Positions 34,862-44,480 of a stretch of 64,000 bases of DNA are shown piece after piece. The stretch comes from Clostridium amylolyticum. Its GTDB lineage: Bacteria > Bacillota > Clostridia > Clostridiales > Clostridiaceae. Positions within the stretch are counted from its first letter, which is position 1; each line of letters opens with the position of its first letter. The DNA lies in the NCBI RefSeq assembly GCF_900142075.1, contig NZ_FQZO01000010.1:62001-126000 (forward strand), in the 5' to 3' direction. The notes beneath the pieces were generated by a model. The model saw nothing but the letters and a program-made list of their open reading frames with translations, did no database searches and had not been told where the DNA came from. The position numbers and the translations under genes were made by a program.

Positions 34862-35871
34862 ATGCATTAGAATATTTTAAGGATAAGGAGATTTTTATAG
34901 CAACAAACTTAATAGTACTTTTTTTTACCTCTACGCTTTTAAGAGCTCTAAGAGTGGACACTTATGCCATAATATTTACTGTAATATTAAACTTCTTAGC
35001 TTCCTTAAGCTATTATATATATGATTACTATAATAAAAAGAAATACTATGGTAAGGTTTATAATACCTTAGATTCTTTGGATAAAAAATATTTAATATCT
35101 CAGCTCATAGATGAAGGGGATTTTTTAGAAGGTAAAGTTTTATATGATATATTAACTCAAACGGATAAATCTATGAATGATGAAATAGCCAGATTTGTTA
35201 ATGACAAGCAAGAGTATAAAGAATATATAGAACTTTGGGTGCATGAAGTTAAGACACCTATAGCAGCAACAAAGTTATTAATAGAGAATAATAAGTCTAA
35301 GGTTACAGATAGCATTTTAGAAGAAGTAGAAAAACTGGAGAATTATATAGAACAAGCCCTTTTTTATAGTAGGAGTTCTGAAGTAGAAAAGGATTATATA
35401 ATTAAGAAGATAAGCCTTAAAGATAGTATTAGTTCCGTTATAATTAGAAATTCAAATGCATTAATAGAGAAAGGCATTAAGGTTAGTATTGAAGACTGTG
35501 ATAGGGATATTTATTGCGATAAAAAATGGTTGGAGTTTATTTTACATCAAATCGTAGGAAATTCTATTAAATATATGAACAAAGAAAAAAGAAGTTTAAA
35601 ACTAACTTGTGAAGAAATAGAACAAGGCTTAATTCTCCATATCATTGATAATGGAGTAGGTATGAACGAAAAAGCTTTAGAAAAAGCCTTTGATAAGGGA
35701 TTTACAGGAGACAATGGAAGAGTATTTAAAGAATCTACTGGTATCGGCTTGTATTTATGTAAAAAACTTTGTGCAAAACTAGGTTTATCAATTTCTATTC
35801 AATCTAAAGAAAATCAAGGTACTCAGGTATCACTTCTCTTCCCCAAGAATAATATGTATACATTTGAATAA
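34858..35871 (+). CDS. Sensor histidine kinase, BceS-like intramembrane-sensing
   Basis: 337 residues. Two N-terminal helices (about 13-30 and 36-54) with almost no extracytoplasmic loop, as in intramembrane-sensing kinases. H-box WVHEVKTPIAATKLL, N-box NSIKYMN, and G-boxes DNGVGMN and GIGLYLCKKL follow. In such systems the stimulus is passed on by the ABC transporter, encoded next. It is translationally coupled to the regulator. Confidence 0.9.
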   Translation: MNALEYFKDKEIFIATNLIVLFFTSTLLRALRVDTYAIIFTVILNFLASLSYYIYDYYNKKKYYGKVYNTLDSLDKKYLISQLIDEGDFLEGKVLYDILTQTDKSMNDEIARFVNDKQEYKEYIELWVHEVKTPIAATKLLIENNKSKVTDSILEEVEKLENYIEQALFYSRSSEVEKDYIIKKISLKDSISSVIIRNSNALIEKGIKVSIEDCDRDIYCDKKWLEFILHQIVGNSIKYMNKEKRSLKLTCEEIEQGLILHIIDNGVGMNEKALEKAFDKGFTGDNGRVFKESTGIGLYLCKKLCAKLGLSISIQSKENQGTQVSLLFPKNNMYTFE

Positions 35872-35873
35872 TT

Positions 35874-35919
35874 AAGGCTATGTCAAAAATTACAGAAGTA
35901 AAATTGACAGGCCTTTTTT
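35874..35919 (+). terminator. Terminator between kinase and ABC genes
   Basis: AAGGC-TA-TGTCAA (35874-35886) pairs with TTGACA-G-GCCTT (35904-35915), then a T-run. It separates the regulatory pair from the transporter pair. Confidence 0.75.
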
Positions 35920-35932
35920 ATTTCTAGAAATA

Positions 35933-35946
35933 TGACAAAAATGTAA
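35933..35946 (+). promoter_or_regulatory. BceR-type binding box
   Basis: TGACA-AAAA-TGTAA matches the TNACA-N4-TGTAA consensus known for BceR-like response regulators. It lies about 100 bases before the ATPase start, where regulated activation would be expected. Confidence 0.75.
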
Positions 35947-36048
35947 GGTTCATGTTGTGTTATTCTATGGTTAAGTTTAATAAAAAAATATAACATATAG
36001 CTATAAGGTACCTATAAGAATAACAGTAGGAAATACAGGGAGGAAATT

Positions 36049-36819
36049 ATGAGCAAGGAAATTTTAAAAGTTGTTAATATAGAAAAATATTATGGAAGTA
36101 AAAATAATATCACAAAAGCTATCAATAATATAAGCTTTAAGGTAGAACAAGGAGAGTTTGTAGGGGTAATGGGAGCCTCTGGTAGCGGTAAAACCACACT
36201 TTTAAACTGCATTTCTACCATAGATAAGGTAACTAGTGGGTATATTTATATAGGAGATCAGGAGCTTACTAAATTAAATAGTAAAAAGATAGCAGCCTTT
36301 AGGAGAGAAGAGCTAGGATTTATATTTCAGGATTTCAATTTATTAGATACCCTAACCGCCTATGAAAATATAGCTTTGGCTTTAGCAATTTTAAAGAGGG
36401 ATCATAAAGAAATTCATAAGCGAATCATTGATATTTCAGAAAAACTCAATATTTCAGAGGTTTTAAATAAATTCCCTTATGAGATGTCAGGCGGACAAAA
36501 GCAAAGGGTGGCAGCAGCTAGAGCTATTATAACAAACCCATCCTTGATATTAGCAGATGAGCCTACAGGTGCTTTAGATTCAAAGTCAGCTAAGGTGCTT
36601 CTTGATAGTATGGAAAGCTTAAACTCTTCCATGAATGCCACTATTATGATGGTAACTCATGATGCTTTCGCAGCTAGCTATGCTAAAAGGATACTATTTA
36701 TAAAAGACGGTAAAATATTTAATGAAATAATTCGTGGAAAGGATTCAAGAAAAGAATTTTTCAATAGGATTATTGAAGTTGTGACTCTTCTTGGAGGTGA
36801 CCAAAGAGATGTATTTTAA
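36049..36819 (+). CDS. BceA-like ABC transporter ATPase
   Basis: 256 residues. Walker A GASGSGKT, Q-loop IFQDFNLLDTL, signature MSGGQKQR, Walker B LILADEPTGALDS, and H-loop VTHD are all intact. It powers the BceB-like permease and handles peptide antibiotics by freeing their lipid-linked targets. GGGAGGAAATT precedes ATG 36049. Confidence 0.92.
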   Translation: MSKEILKVVNIEKYYGSKNNITKAINNISFKVEQGEFVGVMGASGSGKTTLLNCISTIDKVTSGYIYIGDQELTKLNSKKIAAFRREELGFIFQDFNLLDTLTAYENIALALAILKRDHKEIHKRIIDISEKLNISEVLNKFPYEMSGGQKQRVAAARAIITNPSLILADEPTGALDSKSAKVLLDSMESLNSSMNATIMMVTHDAFAASYAKRILFIKDGKIFNEIIRGKDSRKEFFNRIIEVVTLLGGDQRDVF

Positions 36820-38803
36820 ATTAGCCACTAGGAATATGAAAAGAAGTTTAAAAGATTATACCATATACTTTCTAACCTTGGTGTTTGGGGTTTGTATATT
36901 TTATACCTTTAACTCCATAGAATCTCAAAAGGTCATGATGAAGCTTAATGAATACCAAGCACAAGGCTTTGATAGGATAGAAAAGGTTATGGGCGCAACC
37001 TCAGTATTTATTGCTTGTATACTAGGATTTTTAATTATATATGCCAATAACTATCTTATTAAGAGAAGAAAGAAAGAATTTGGTGTTTATTTAACTTTAG
37101 GTATGGAAAAAGGGAAAATATCTAAAATTTTATTTGTAGAAACTATTATTATTGGAATCATATCTTTAGTTATAGGGTTAGTTATAGGAATTATATTATC
37201 CCAAGGAATATCAGTGTTTACAGCAAAATTATTTCAAGTAAGATTAGAACAGTTTAAGTTTATATTTTCCTTAGCAGCCTGCATTAAGACAGTTACTTAT
37301 TTTTTGATAATATACTTTATTGTATTTATATTTAATACAGTTTCCATAAGCAAAGTGCAACTTATTAACTTATTGACTCAGGGTAAAAAGAATGAGAAGG
37401 TTAAGCTAAAGAGCATAAAATGGTCTGTGGTGGTGTTTATACTTAGCGTTATAATTCTTGCAGCAGCTTATTTTAAGATGCTAAATATGAGTTTAGATAT
37501 ACTTGATGCAGATTTATTAATTCCTATTATATTAGGAATAATTGGAACATTTTTATTCTTCTTTTCTCTGTCAGGATTTTTCCTAAAGGTATTTCAATAC
37601 AATAAAAAGAGATATTTTAAGGATTTAAATATGTTCATGTTAAGACAAATAAATAGTAAAATTAACACAACCTTTGTTTCTATGAGCTTTATATGCTTAA
37701 TGCTGTTTATATCAATATGTACCTTGGCTGGAGGCTTAGGTATTAATAAAGCAATAAATAAAGATATAAGAGATTTAACTCATTATGATGCGACATTATT
37801 TGGATTTGGACAAGTACCTATAGAGAAACTTTTAGAAAATAATAATATAGATATAAATAAGTATTCAAATGACTATATAAATTACTATACTTATACGAAT
37901 GAAATGGGAAATGATCAAATGGGTATAAAAGATTATCTTAGTAAGGAAGCAGCAGATAAGAATAAATCATATTTTGAAGTGGCTCAAAATAGCACAATAC
38001 CCATAATGAAATTATCTGATTATAATAATGTAATGAAGATGTTACAAAAGGAAGGCATTACTTTAAATAAAGGAGAATATGCAGTCTTTGGAGACATTAA
38101 TACCTTAATGGATGGACTTAAAGAGGCTTTAGATAATAAAACTAAGATAAAAGTAAACGGAAAAATATTAGAACCTTCTAAAAACCCCGCAATGGAGATT
38201 ACCATTTCTAATGATTTAATAAAAAGAAACTACTGCACTTTTGTAGTAGAAGATTCATTAGCTGAAGGATTAATGCCTATTAATTCATTTTTAAGTCTAA
38301 ATTATAAGGGTGATAAACAGCAAATGGAAAAGACATATACTAAAGATATAAGGAAAGTAATTACAGATCAAAAAAATGGAGTGATGAGTATAACCAAAGA
38401 AAGATTATTAGCAGATTCAGCTAGTTTAGGAGCTATGATATCTTATTTAGCTATATATATTGGAGTAATCTTCTTAATTACATCTGCAGCTTTATTAGCT
38501 CTTCAGCAGCTATCAGAATCTGCAGATAATATAGAAAGATATAAACTTCTAAGAAAAATTGGAGCAGAGGATAATATGATAAATTCATCAGTGCTTATAC
38601 AAGTAGGGATTTATTTTATGGTACCTTTATCCTTAGCCTTAATACACTCCTTAGTAGGGCTTAAAATAGCTGGACAAATAGTTAAAATTTTTGGTTCAGT
38701 AAATATTCTAAATCACTTATTAGTAACTACAATATTTATAGTTATAATTTATGGAGGATATTTCTTTGCTACTTATAGCGGTGTAAAGAAAATGATTAGA
38801 TAA
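36809..38803 (+). CDS. BceB-like ABC permease
   Basis: 664 residues with ten predicted helices and a large extracellular domain (about 325-530) between helices 7 and 8. The family start MYFKLATRNMKRSLKDYTIY and the FtsX segments YGVYLTLGM-like and YKLLRKIGAE-like are present. ATG 36809 lies 8 bases after GGAGGTGA, overlapping the ATPase end by 11 bases; TTG 36791 is rejected. It both exports and senses. Confidence 0.9.
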   Translation: MYFKLATRNMKRSLKDYTIYFLTLVFGVCIFYTFNSIESQKVMMKLNEYQAQGFDRIEKVMGATSVFIACILGFLIIYANNYLIKRRKKEFGVYLTLGMEKGKISKILFVETIIIGIISLVIGLVIGIILSQGISVFTAKLFQVRLEQFKFIFSLAACIKTVTYFLIIYFIVFIFNTVSISKVQLINLLTQGKKNEKVKLKSIKWSVVVFILSVIILAAAYFKMLNMSLDILDADLLIPIILGIIGTFLFFFSLSGFFLKVFQYNKKRYFKDLNMFMLRQINSKINTTFVSMSFICLMLFISICTLAGGLGINKAINKDIRDLTHYDATLFGFGQVPIEKLLENNNIDINKYSNDYINYYTYTNEMGNDQMGIKDYLSKEAADKNKSYFEVAQNSTIPIMKLSDYNNVMKMLQKEGITLNKGEYAVFGDINTLMDGLKEALDNKTKIKVNGKILEPSKNPAMEITISNDLIKRNYCTFVVEDSLAEGLMPINSFLSLNYKGDKQQMEKTYTKDIRKVITDQKNGVMSITKERLLADSASLGAMISYLAIYIGVIFLITSAALLALQQLSESADNIERYKLLRKIGAEDNMINSSVLIQVGIYFMVPLSLALIHSLVGLKIAGQIVKIFGSVNILNHLLVTTIFIVIIYGGYFFATYSGVKKMIR

Positions 38804-38833
38804 AAATATAATAAAATAGCTACAATATATGTA

Positions 38834-38874
38834 AGCAGTTCCTATTTTTCTTAAAACAAAGATAGGAACTGTTT
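38834..38874 (+). terminator. Terminator after the Bce module
   Basis: AGCAGTTCCTAT pairs with GATAGGAACTGTTT across a 15-base loop; AATTTT follows. It ends the plus-strand unit before the convergent PTS gene. Confidence 0.7.
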
Positions 38875-38962
38875 AATTTTGATAAAACCTCTTCGAAGAG
38901 CAGCTGAATATTATCGATGCTGCGTAGCTTCGAATTTGGTCTTAAAAAATTATTTCAACTTG

Positions 38963-40081
38963 TTATTGCAAGTTAGCTTTTTTTATTCTATAGTATTTTA
39001 AAATATTTAAAGAATTTTTTTTCTTAGTATTTAAAGTGTTAGCAATGTCATCATTAACTTTATTAACAGGAATTTCATCCGAATCACATTGTTTATTAGC
39101 AAAGCCTTTAAAGACAACTGAACCAACCAGTCCGCCTATGGAGCCTCCTATTATAGCAAAGGCAAGAGCTATAAGAACTTTTTTAGGATCATTAAATCCA
39201 AAAGGGGCCAATAATCCGGGGATAGGAGATGCTGTGCCTGGAGCATTATTTACTATATTAAAATAAGCTGCTGAGAGTCCTGCTAATCCTCCGCCTAAAA
39301 TATTTGATCCGTATATGGGAATAGGATTTTTAGTTACTATAGGTGCTTGGGTTAAAGGTTCTAACATTACCGCTATTATATTACTTTTATTACCTAATCT
39401 AAGTCTTTTAAAAATGATACCGTTTGTAAAGGAGCCTCCAACACAGGCTAGAGCTGAAATTCCCATGGCTAAGCCTTGTAGTCCAAGCATAGCAGTAACT
39501 GCCATTGAACTTAGTGGAGAGGTACATACTACTTTCATTATTCCACCAAGCAAGAATCCCATAACTAGTGGTGACTGCTGTGCAGCTAGGGATATCATTT
39601 GTCCTATATTAACTAATGTGCCATTAACTATAGGATATACCCCCATTGCTATAAATCTTGCTAAGGGAGCTATTAAAAGAGCTCCTGCTATAGTATTTAA
39701 TCCTTCTGGTAATTTTTTATCAAATATAGGAGCTATAAGACCTACGATATATCCAGCTATAAATCCAGGTAATATGCCATATCCACCTAAGGCTACCCCT
39801 GCTACCACTGCATAAATGGGATTAACTCCCATAGATATTGGCACTAAAATAGCTGCTGCCACTCCCCCCATAGATCCTGATACTGATCCCACTTTGCCTA
39901 GAAAAGTAAGATTTAAAAAATCTCCGCTTATGTATTTATGAATAGCTTCTACTAAAAAGGTTGCTACTGCTGCATTTGCTAATCCTGACATAGCTTTACT
40001 TCCCTTAGGGGCTTTAAAACTAAATAATGAAAATAATCCTAATGTAAATAATAATAGTCCCATTCCTTTAACAATTTCCAC
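38963..40081 (-). CDS. PTS transporter subunit IIC-like membrane protein
   Basis: 372 residues, eight to ten predicted helices, of the PTS_EIIC_2 type (PF13303). Conserved stretches include GVALGGYGILPGFIAGYIVG, GGIMKVVCTSPLSSMA, and KNPIPIYGSNILGGG. A basic, hydrophilic C-terminus follows. There is no IIA/IIB partner in the window, which is usual for this orphan family. Start GTG 40081 behind AAGGGAGG on the minus strand. Preceded by three tandem repeats and a two-component system. Confidence 0.82.
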   Translation of the reverse strand: MEIVKGMGLLLFTLGLFSLFSFKAPKGSKAMSGLANAAVATFLVEAIHKYISGDFLNLTFLGKVGSVSGSMGGVAAAILVPISMGVNPIYAVVAGVALGGYGILPGFIAGYIVGLIAPIFDKKLPEGLNTIAGALLIAPLARFIAMGVYPIVNGTLVNIGQMISLAAQQSPLVMGFLLGGIMKVVCTSPLSSMAVTAMLGLQGLAMGISALACVGGSFTNGIIFKRLRLGNKSNIIAVMLEPLTQAPIVTKNPIPIYGSNILGGGLAGLSAAYFNIVNNAPGTASPIPGLLAPFGFNDPKKVLIALAFAIIGGSIGGLVGSVVFKGFANKQCDSDEIPVNKVNDDIANTLNTKKKNSLNILKYYRIKKANLQ

Positions 40082-40158
40082 AATATGAAACCTCCCTTGA
40101 CTTAAAGTCCTCTAATCGTTTACAGAATTAATTGATTATTTAGACTATATAGCCTGAA

Positions 40159-40188
40159 TTTCAAAAAGTTTCAGAAAGTTTCAAAAAG
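40159..40188 (-). promoter_or_regulatory. Three tandem 10-bp direct repeats upstream of the PTS gene
   Basis: On the plus strand TTTCAAAAAG, TTTCAGAAAG and TTTCAAAAAG follow without gap. A spacing of exactly one helical turn places all three on one face of the DNA. I infer the binding site of the response regulator encoded next to it. Confidence 0.68.
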
Positions 40189-40223
40189 TAATTTGTTATA
40201 ATTATAACAATTTCCGATAGCCT

Positions 40224-41036
40224 TTATTTGTTAATACAATAAGCTATTCCCTGTAAAAATTTTTTAACATTAACGGATCCTTTCTCATGACTTTTTCCTC
40301 TTATATAATCCATTTCTTTTTTTACTTCTTCGAAACTAAAAATGGAGTTTGAAAATTCTAAAAAGGTATCATTCATGTAATCTTCTAGTCCTAAATTAGC
40401 AATATTATTTAAAGCTACAAAGGCTGTTCTTCTTATTCTTTGTTCTATTGACTTAGGTTTAAGGGATATTTCATTAAATAATTCTTTAAGAGTATAGGTA
40501 TCTTCAGAATTATTTTCAATTATATACTCTATACTTTTTATTATGTCTTCGCAGCCTGATTCACCTAATATCCCTAATTTATTCATTATGCTTTTAATTT
40601 TACATATACAGTTACCCTCATCTTCCCTTTTTAATACAGAGTCTATATTGCCTAATTTTTTCTTCATAATACCACTATTAATTACTTTCTTTAAAACAGA
40701 TTTAACCTCAACTGCATTTATAGGCTTACTTATATAAAACTCAATTCCATTTTCATAGGCTTTGGCTATCATATCTTTAGTGGATACTTGGGATAACATT
40801 ATATATTGAATATGAGGGTATTTAGGCTTATATTCTTTAACTAAAGCTAATCCATCTGTTTCAGGCATTAAAAGATCCACAATAACAATATCCGGCTTTT
40901 CCTTTTCTATTAAAAACCCCCCATCTTCTCCATTTAGAGCAGAATCTTTTATCACTTCTCCCAAGCATTCATGATTTATTATCTTATTAAGAATCTTATG
41001 AACATTTATATCATCATCTATTATTAGTATTCTCAA
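40224..41036 (-). CDS. Response regulator with YcbB/GlnL-type DNA-binding domain
   Basis: 270 residues. Receiver domain (1-120) with DDD near 7-9, phosphorylation Asp in VIVDLLMPETDG, and Lys in ISKPIN. The C-terminal half is all-helical and matches the YcbB (PF08664) domain of GlnL, e.g. SLKPKSIEQRIRR. Start TTG 41036 overlaps the kinase stop (TTGA). In Bacillus GlnL activates transport genes through direct repeats, which fits the repeats found here. Confidence 0.82.
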   Translation of the reverse strand: MRILIIDDDINVHKILNKIINHECLGEVIKDSALNGEDGGFLIEKEKPDIVIVDLLMPETDGLALVKEYKPKYPHIQYIMLSQVSTKDMIAKAYENGIEFYISKPINAVEVKSVLKKVINSGIMKKKLGNIDSVLKREDEGNCICKIKSIMNKLGILGESGCEDIIKSIEYIIENNSEDTYTLKELFNEISLKPKSIEQRIRRTAFVALNNIANLGLEDYMNDTFLEFSNSIFSFEEVKKEMDYIRGKSHEKGSVNVKKFLQGIAYCINK

Positions 41037-42331
41037 AATCTACCCTCCTCTAAAATGTTTTTAGATACAAAAATCATAAACTTAGTGCCTTTTCCTTTGG
41101 AAGATGTTAGTGTTACAAATCCCTTTAATTTAGTTTCAACTATATCCTTTACTATGATTAATCCTAGTCCGCGATTCACATCCCCAGTTTCAAAATTAAT
41201 TTTAGTAGAGAATCCTGGATTAAATATATACTTTTTATCTTCATCAGCTATTCCTTCACCATTATCTATAATTTCAAAACAATGACCCACTATATTATCA
41301 ATTTCCATAGAATTGTGATTTAAATATATAAATCCATTATCCTTATCTTTTAAGGCGTCGATGCCATTCATAATTATATTTCTAAAGATAGATATTAAAT
41401 AGTAATGATATATTGTATTGAAATTTTCTCCTTTTTCGATGTTAAAGGTTATATTTGTATTTTTTAACTCTATATTTATCATGTGTTTTAATATATCTAG
41501 TATTGCATAATAATCCATACTGTCTTTAAGCTCTTTTGTATTTGTTAATTCGTTTACACCTCTAACTATTAAATTAAATTCTTTTTTTATCTCATGGATG
41601 TCCTTTGTGATTTCCATAATTTCTTTTTTTAAGTCATCATCTAAATCCTTTTCACTGATATCCATATATAATTTATAAGATTTACCCATGGTATTTTCAA
41701 TATTATCCATAGATTTTTCCATAAGATAAACCTCACTTTTTAAAGTAGAATTTGATGCTAACAGTTTTATATATCTTTCTGTATGTTCTTTTTTTAGAAG
41801 GGTAGTATTATATTTAATCATTAAATTTATCATAACCCATATTAATGTAGATCTTAAAAATGCAACAAACAGCAGTCCTATTATCATGTTAAGATTAAAA
41901 TTCTCTAAATAAATAGTATGCCGAATATACATTTCAGTAAAGTTAGCAAAAAAATCACAGATAATGAGTTTAGGTAAAAGATAATTTAAATTTTTATTTT
42001 TAATATTAATAATAATAAAATATATAGTTATATAAACTAAGTAAAATATGAATTCCGGGAAATGATTGCGTATACCCAATTTAAGAGCAGATTCTATTTC
42101 GATGTTTTCTAAAAAATAAACTAAGATCCTTATTATATATACAAAGAAAGAAGAGATGACAGCTACCATTATTTTATTATCTATTTCAATCATATATAGC
42201 AGTATTATTAGAATTATAATTCCAAAGGATATATTGAAATGGTTAACAAATAATTTTATATATATTTGAGCTGAAAACATAACTAAAAAGCTTATAAAAA
42301 TAAGTTGATTTAAATTGTTTTTTGCTTTCAT
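41033..42331 (-). CDS. Sensor histidine kinase, GlnK/CitA-like ATPase type
   Basis: About 432 residues. Some five or six N-terminal helices (to about 190), a linker with coiled-coil character (200-260), and a GHKL ATPase: IFRNIIMNGIDAL, FEIIDNGEGI, NRGLGLIIVKDIV. No classical PAS sensor domain is visible; the membrane domain itself probably senses. ATG 42331 is chosen because AAGGAG lies 9 bases upstream; ATG 42340 abuts it. Confidence 0.8.
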   Translation of the reverse strand: MKAKNNLNQLIFISFLVMFSAQIYIKLFVNHFNISFGIIILIILLYMIEIDNKIMVAVISSFFVYIIRILVYFLENIEIESALKLGIRNHFPEFIFYLVYITIYFIIINIKNKNLNYLLPKLIICDFFANFTEMYIRHTIYLENFNLNMIIGLLFVAFLRSTLIWVMINLMIKYNTTLLKKEHTERYIKLLASNSTLKSEVYLMEKSMDNIENTMGKSYKLYMDISEKDLDDDLKKEIMEITKDIHEIKKEFNLIVRGVNELTNTKELKDSMDYYAILDILKHMINIELKNTNITFNIEKGENFNTIYHYYLISIFRNIIMNGIDALKDKDNGFIYLNHNSMEIDNIVGHCFEIIDNGEGIADEDKKYIFNPGFSTKINFETGDVNRGLGLIIVKDIVETKLKGFVTLTSSKGKGTKFMIFVSKNILEEGRF

Positions 42332-42557
42332 TATTTTCATCTCCTTATAAAACTTCTTTAGTAGTAATATTCAATAACTTTTTTAAATAACCTTTGAAAG
42401 TTCTATTAGAATAGCTGATAGTAACTATTAGTAAAAGTTATTGTCTCTAATTATTGATCCTAAGAACTTTATTTCCTATTTAAATTTAGCTTAAATAGAT
42501 TCTTTAAAAAAACAACAAAAAATATTTTCAATATAAATATCAAGTAATGGGGAAAAC

Positions 42558-42564
42558 TGTCGAA
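42558..42564 (+). promoter_or_regulatory. Possible Spo0A box
   Basis: TGTCGAA matches the TGNCGAA core of Spo0A binding sites and lies 36 bases before the chemotaxis-receptor start. A 7-base match occurs by chance fairly often. Confidence 0.25.
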
Positions 42565-42599
42565 AAAAATAGTATCAAAATTTGATGGGGAGTGTTCTT

Positions 42600-44315
42600 A
42601 TGAAGTGGTTTAACAATTTAAAAATGAAACAAAAATTAATATCAGCATTTATTTTAGTAGCAATGTTTATTGGAGTAGTAGGTTTTTTCGGCATAAATAA
42701 TATGAAAAAGATAAATAAAAATGCTGTTTTAATGCATGACTATAATCTAGAAAGTATTAAAACATTAACCACTGTTAAGCAAAATATAGCAGATTTACGT
42801 GCAAGTTTATTAAGAATTGTATATGTACAAAATGATGAGCAGCAAAATGATGCCCTTAAAAAGGATATAGATAAAATACAAAATGACAACAAGCAAATTT
42901 TAGAAAAATATGAGAAAACCTTGATAAGTGAAGCAGAAAAGCCTATAATGACTCAGTTTAAAAATAATTTAGAGGCATATAATAATGCTAGTAGCTTATT
43001 AATAAAGTATAGCGATGAAAAGAAATACAAAGAAGCAGATGCCAGTTATTCAAAGGTTACTGAGGCAAGAACTAAAGTATATGAGGATTTAGATAAGTTA
43101 ATAAAATTAAATACAGATGATGCGGATAATTCATATAATGATAATAATGCTACATACAAAAGATCTTTATACATAACCATTGCTGTGATTTCAGTGGGAG
43201 TAGTTATAGCAATAATTTTAGGATTAATTATAGCTATAATAATTTCAAAACAAATTGTACACGTACTATCCTTTGCAAAGGCTATTGGTGAAGGTGACTT
43301 GACTCAAAGTATAAATATTGATTCTAAGGATGAAATAGGCAACATGGCTAAAGCTCTTAATCAAGCAGGAAGCAATATGAGAAATTTAATATCAGAGATA
43401 ATAGGAAGTGCTAGTGATATTAGCGCTACCAGTGAGGAGTTATCAGCTACCACCCAGGAGATATCTTCAAGAATGGAAGTAGCTAGCGAGTCTAGTGAGC
43501 AAATAGCTAAAGGTGCCCAAGATTTAAGTGCTACTACTGAAGAAGTAAGTGCCTCAACAGAAGAGATAGGAGCAACTATAAATGAGCTTAATAACAAGGC
43601 TAAGGATGCGGATGTTTCAGTAAAAGCAATTAAAACTCGTGCTTTTGATGTAAAAGAAAAAGCAACCAAGAATATTCAAGAAGGAAATATTATCTATGAT
43701 GAAAAACGTGCAAATATAATAAAAGCTATTGAAGAAGGTAGAATTGTGGAAGAAGTAAAAACCATGGCGGATTCCATTGGAAATATAGCTACACAAACTA
43801 ACCTTTTAGCTCTAAATGCTGCCATTGAAGCTGCAAGAGCAGGAGAGCAGGGTAGAGGCTTTGCTGTGGTTTCAGAAGAGGTAAGGAAGCTTGCAGAACA
43901 ATCTGCAGAAGCAGTAGCAAACATTCAAACTATGGTAATGCAGGTGCAATCTGCATTTAATAACTTATCTCAAAGTGGACAAGAAGTTTTAGACTTTATG
44001 GCCAACAGTGTAAAACCAAGCTTTGAATTACTTATGAGCACTGGTGTTCAATACGAGAAGGATGCAGAATTTGTAAGTGAAATGTCTGAGGACATAGCAG
44101 CATCTACTAAACAAATGAGCGAAGTTATAGATCAAGTAAGCGGAGCAATTCAAAATGTATCTGCTACAGCAGAGGAATCTGCATCAGGTTCTGAGGAGAT
44201 ATTAAACAATATAAATGAAATAACCATAGCTGTTAATGATGTAGCAAAAGCTGCTCAAAATCAGTCTGAGCTTGCTCAAAAGCTTAATACCATGGTTCAG
44301 AGCTTTAAAATATAA
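42600..44315 (+). CDS. Methyl-accepting chemotaxis protein
   Basis: 571 residues. TM1 (about 10-32), a four-helix-bundle sensor domain (35-190), TM2 (about 194-218), HAMP, then a long signalling coiled coil with hairpin tip around TNLLALNAAIEAARAGEQG. GGGGAGTG upstream fits ATG 42600; TTG 42582 is unlikely. It signals to CheA/CheW. The ligand is unknown. It stands alone, closed by a terminator. Confidence 0.9.
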   Translation: MKWFNNLKMKQKLISAFILVAMFIGVVGFFGINNMKKINKNAVLMHDYNLESIKTLTTVKQNIADLRASLLRIVYVQNDEQQNDALKKDIDKIQNDNKQILEKYEKTLISEAEKPIMTQFKNNLEAYNNASSLLIKYSDEKKYKEADASYSKVTEARTKVYEDLDKLIKLNTDDADNSYNDNNATYKRSLYITIAVISVGVVIAIILGLIIAIIISKQIVHVLSFAKAIGEGDLTQSINIDSKDEIGNMAKALNQAGSNMRNLISEIIGSASDISATSEELSATTQEISSRMEVASESSEQIAKGAQDLSATTEEVSASTEEIGATINELNNKAKDADVSVKAIKTRAFDVKEKATKNIQEGNIIYDEKRANIIKAIEEGRIVEEVKTMADSIGNIATQTNLLALNAAIEAARAGEQGRGFAVVSEEVRKLAEQSAEAVANIQTMVMQVQSAFNNLSQSGQEVLDFMANSVKPSFELLMSTGVQYEKDAEFVSEMSEDIAASTKQMSEVIDQVSGAIQNVSATAEESASGSEEILNNINEITIAVNDVAKAAQNQSELAQKLNTMVQSFKI

Positions 44316-44328
44316 ACTTAATATAATT

Positions 44329-44360
44329 AAAAAGCACAGTTTTTACTGTGCTTTTTAATT
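44329..44360 (+). terminator. Rho-independent terminator
   Basis: Perfect 12-bp stem AAAAAGCACAGT (44329-44340) / ACTGTGCTTTTT (44345-44356), TTTT loop. Confidence 0.9.
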
Positions 44361-44480
44361 TGTTTATATTTTATTTATGTATTTTACACTATGTTTATGA
44401 ATTTTGACATTTCAATGAATACATATTTTTATTAAAATAAATACAAGAAAACGTTAACAAATTGTTAGGAGGAGTATAAA

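Noticed and set aside
39315..39815. 166-residue plus-strand frame inside the PTS gene
   Set aside because: Antisense shadow of a recognised membrane protein; no ribosome binding site.
42341..42599. c-di-GMP riboswitch before the chemotaxis receptor
   Set aside because: The conserved GCAAACC and tetraloop-receptor features are absent.
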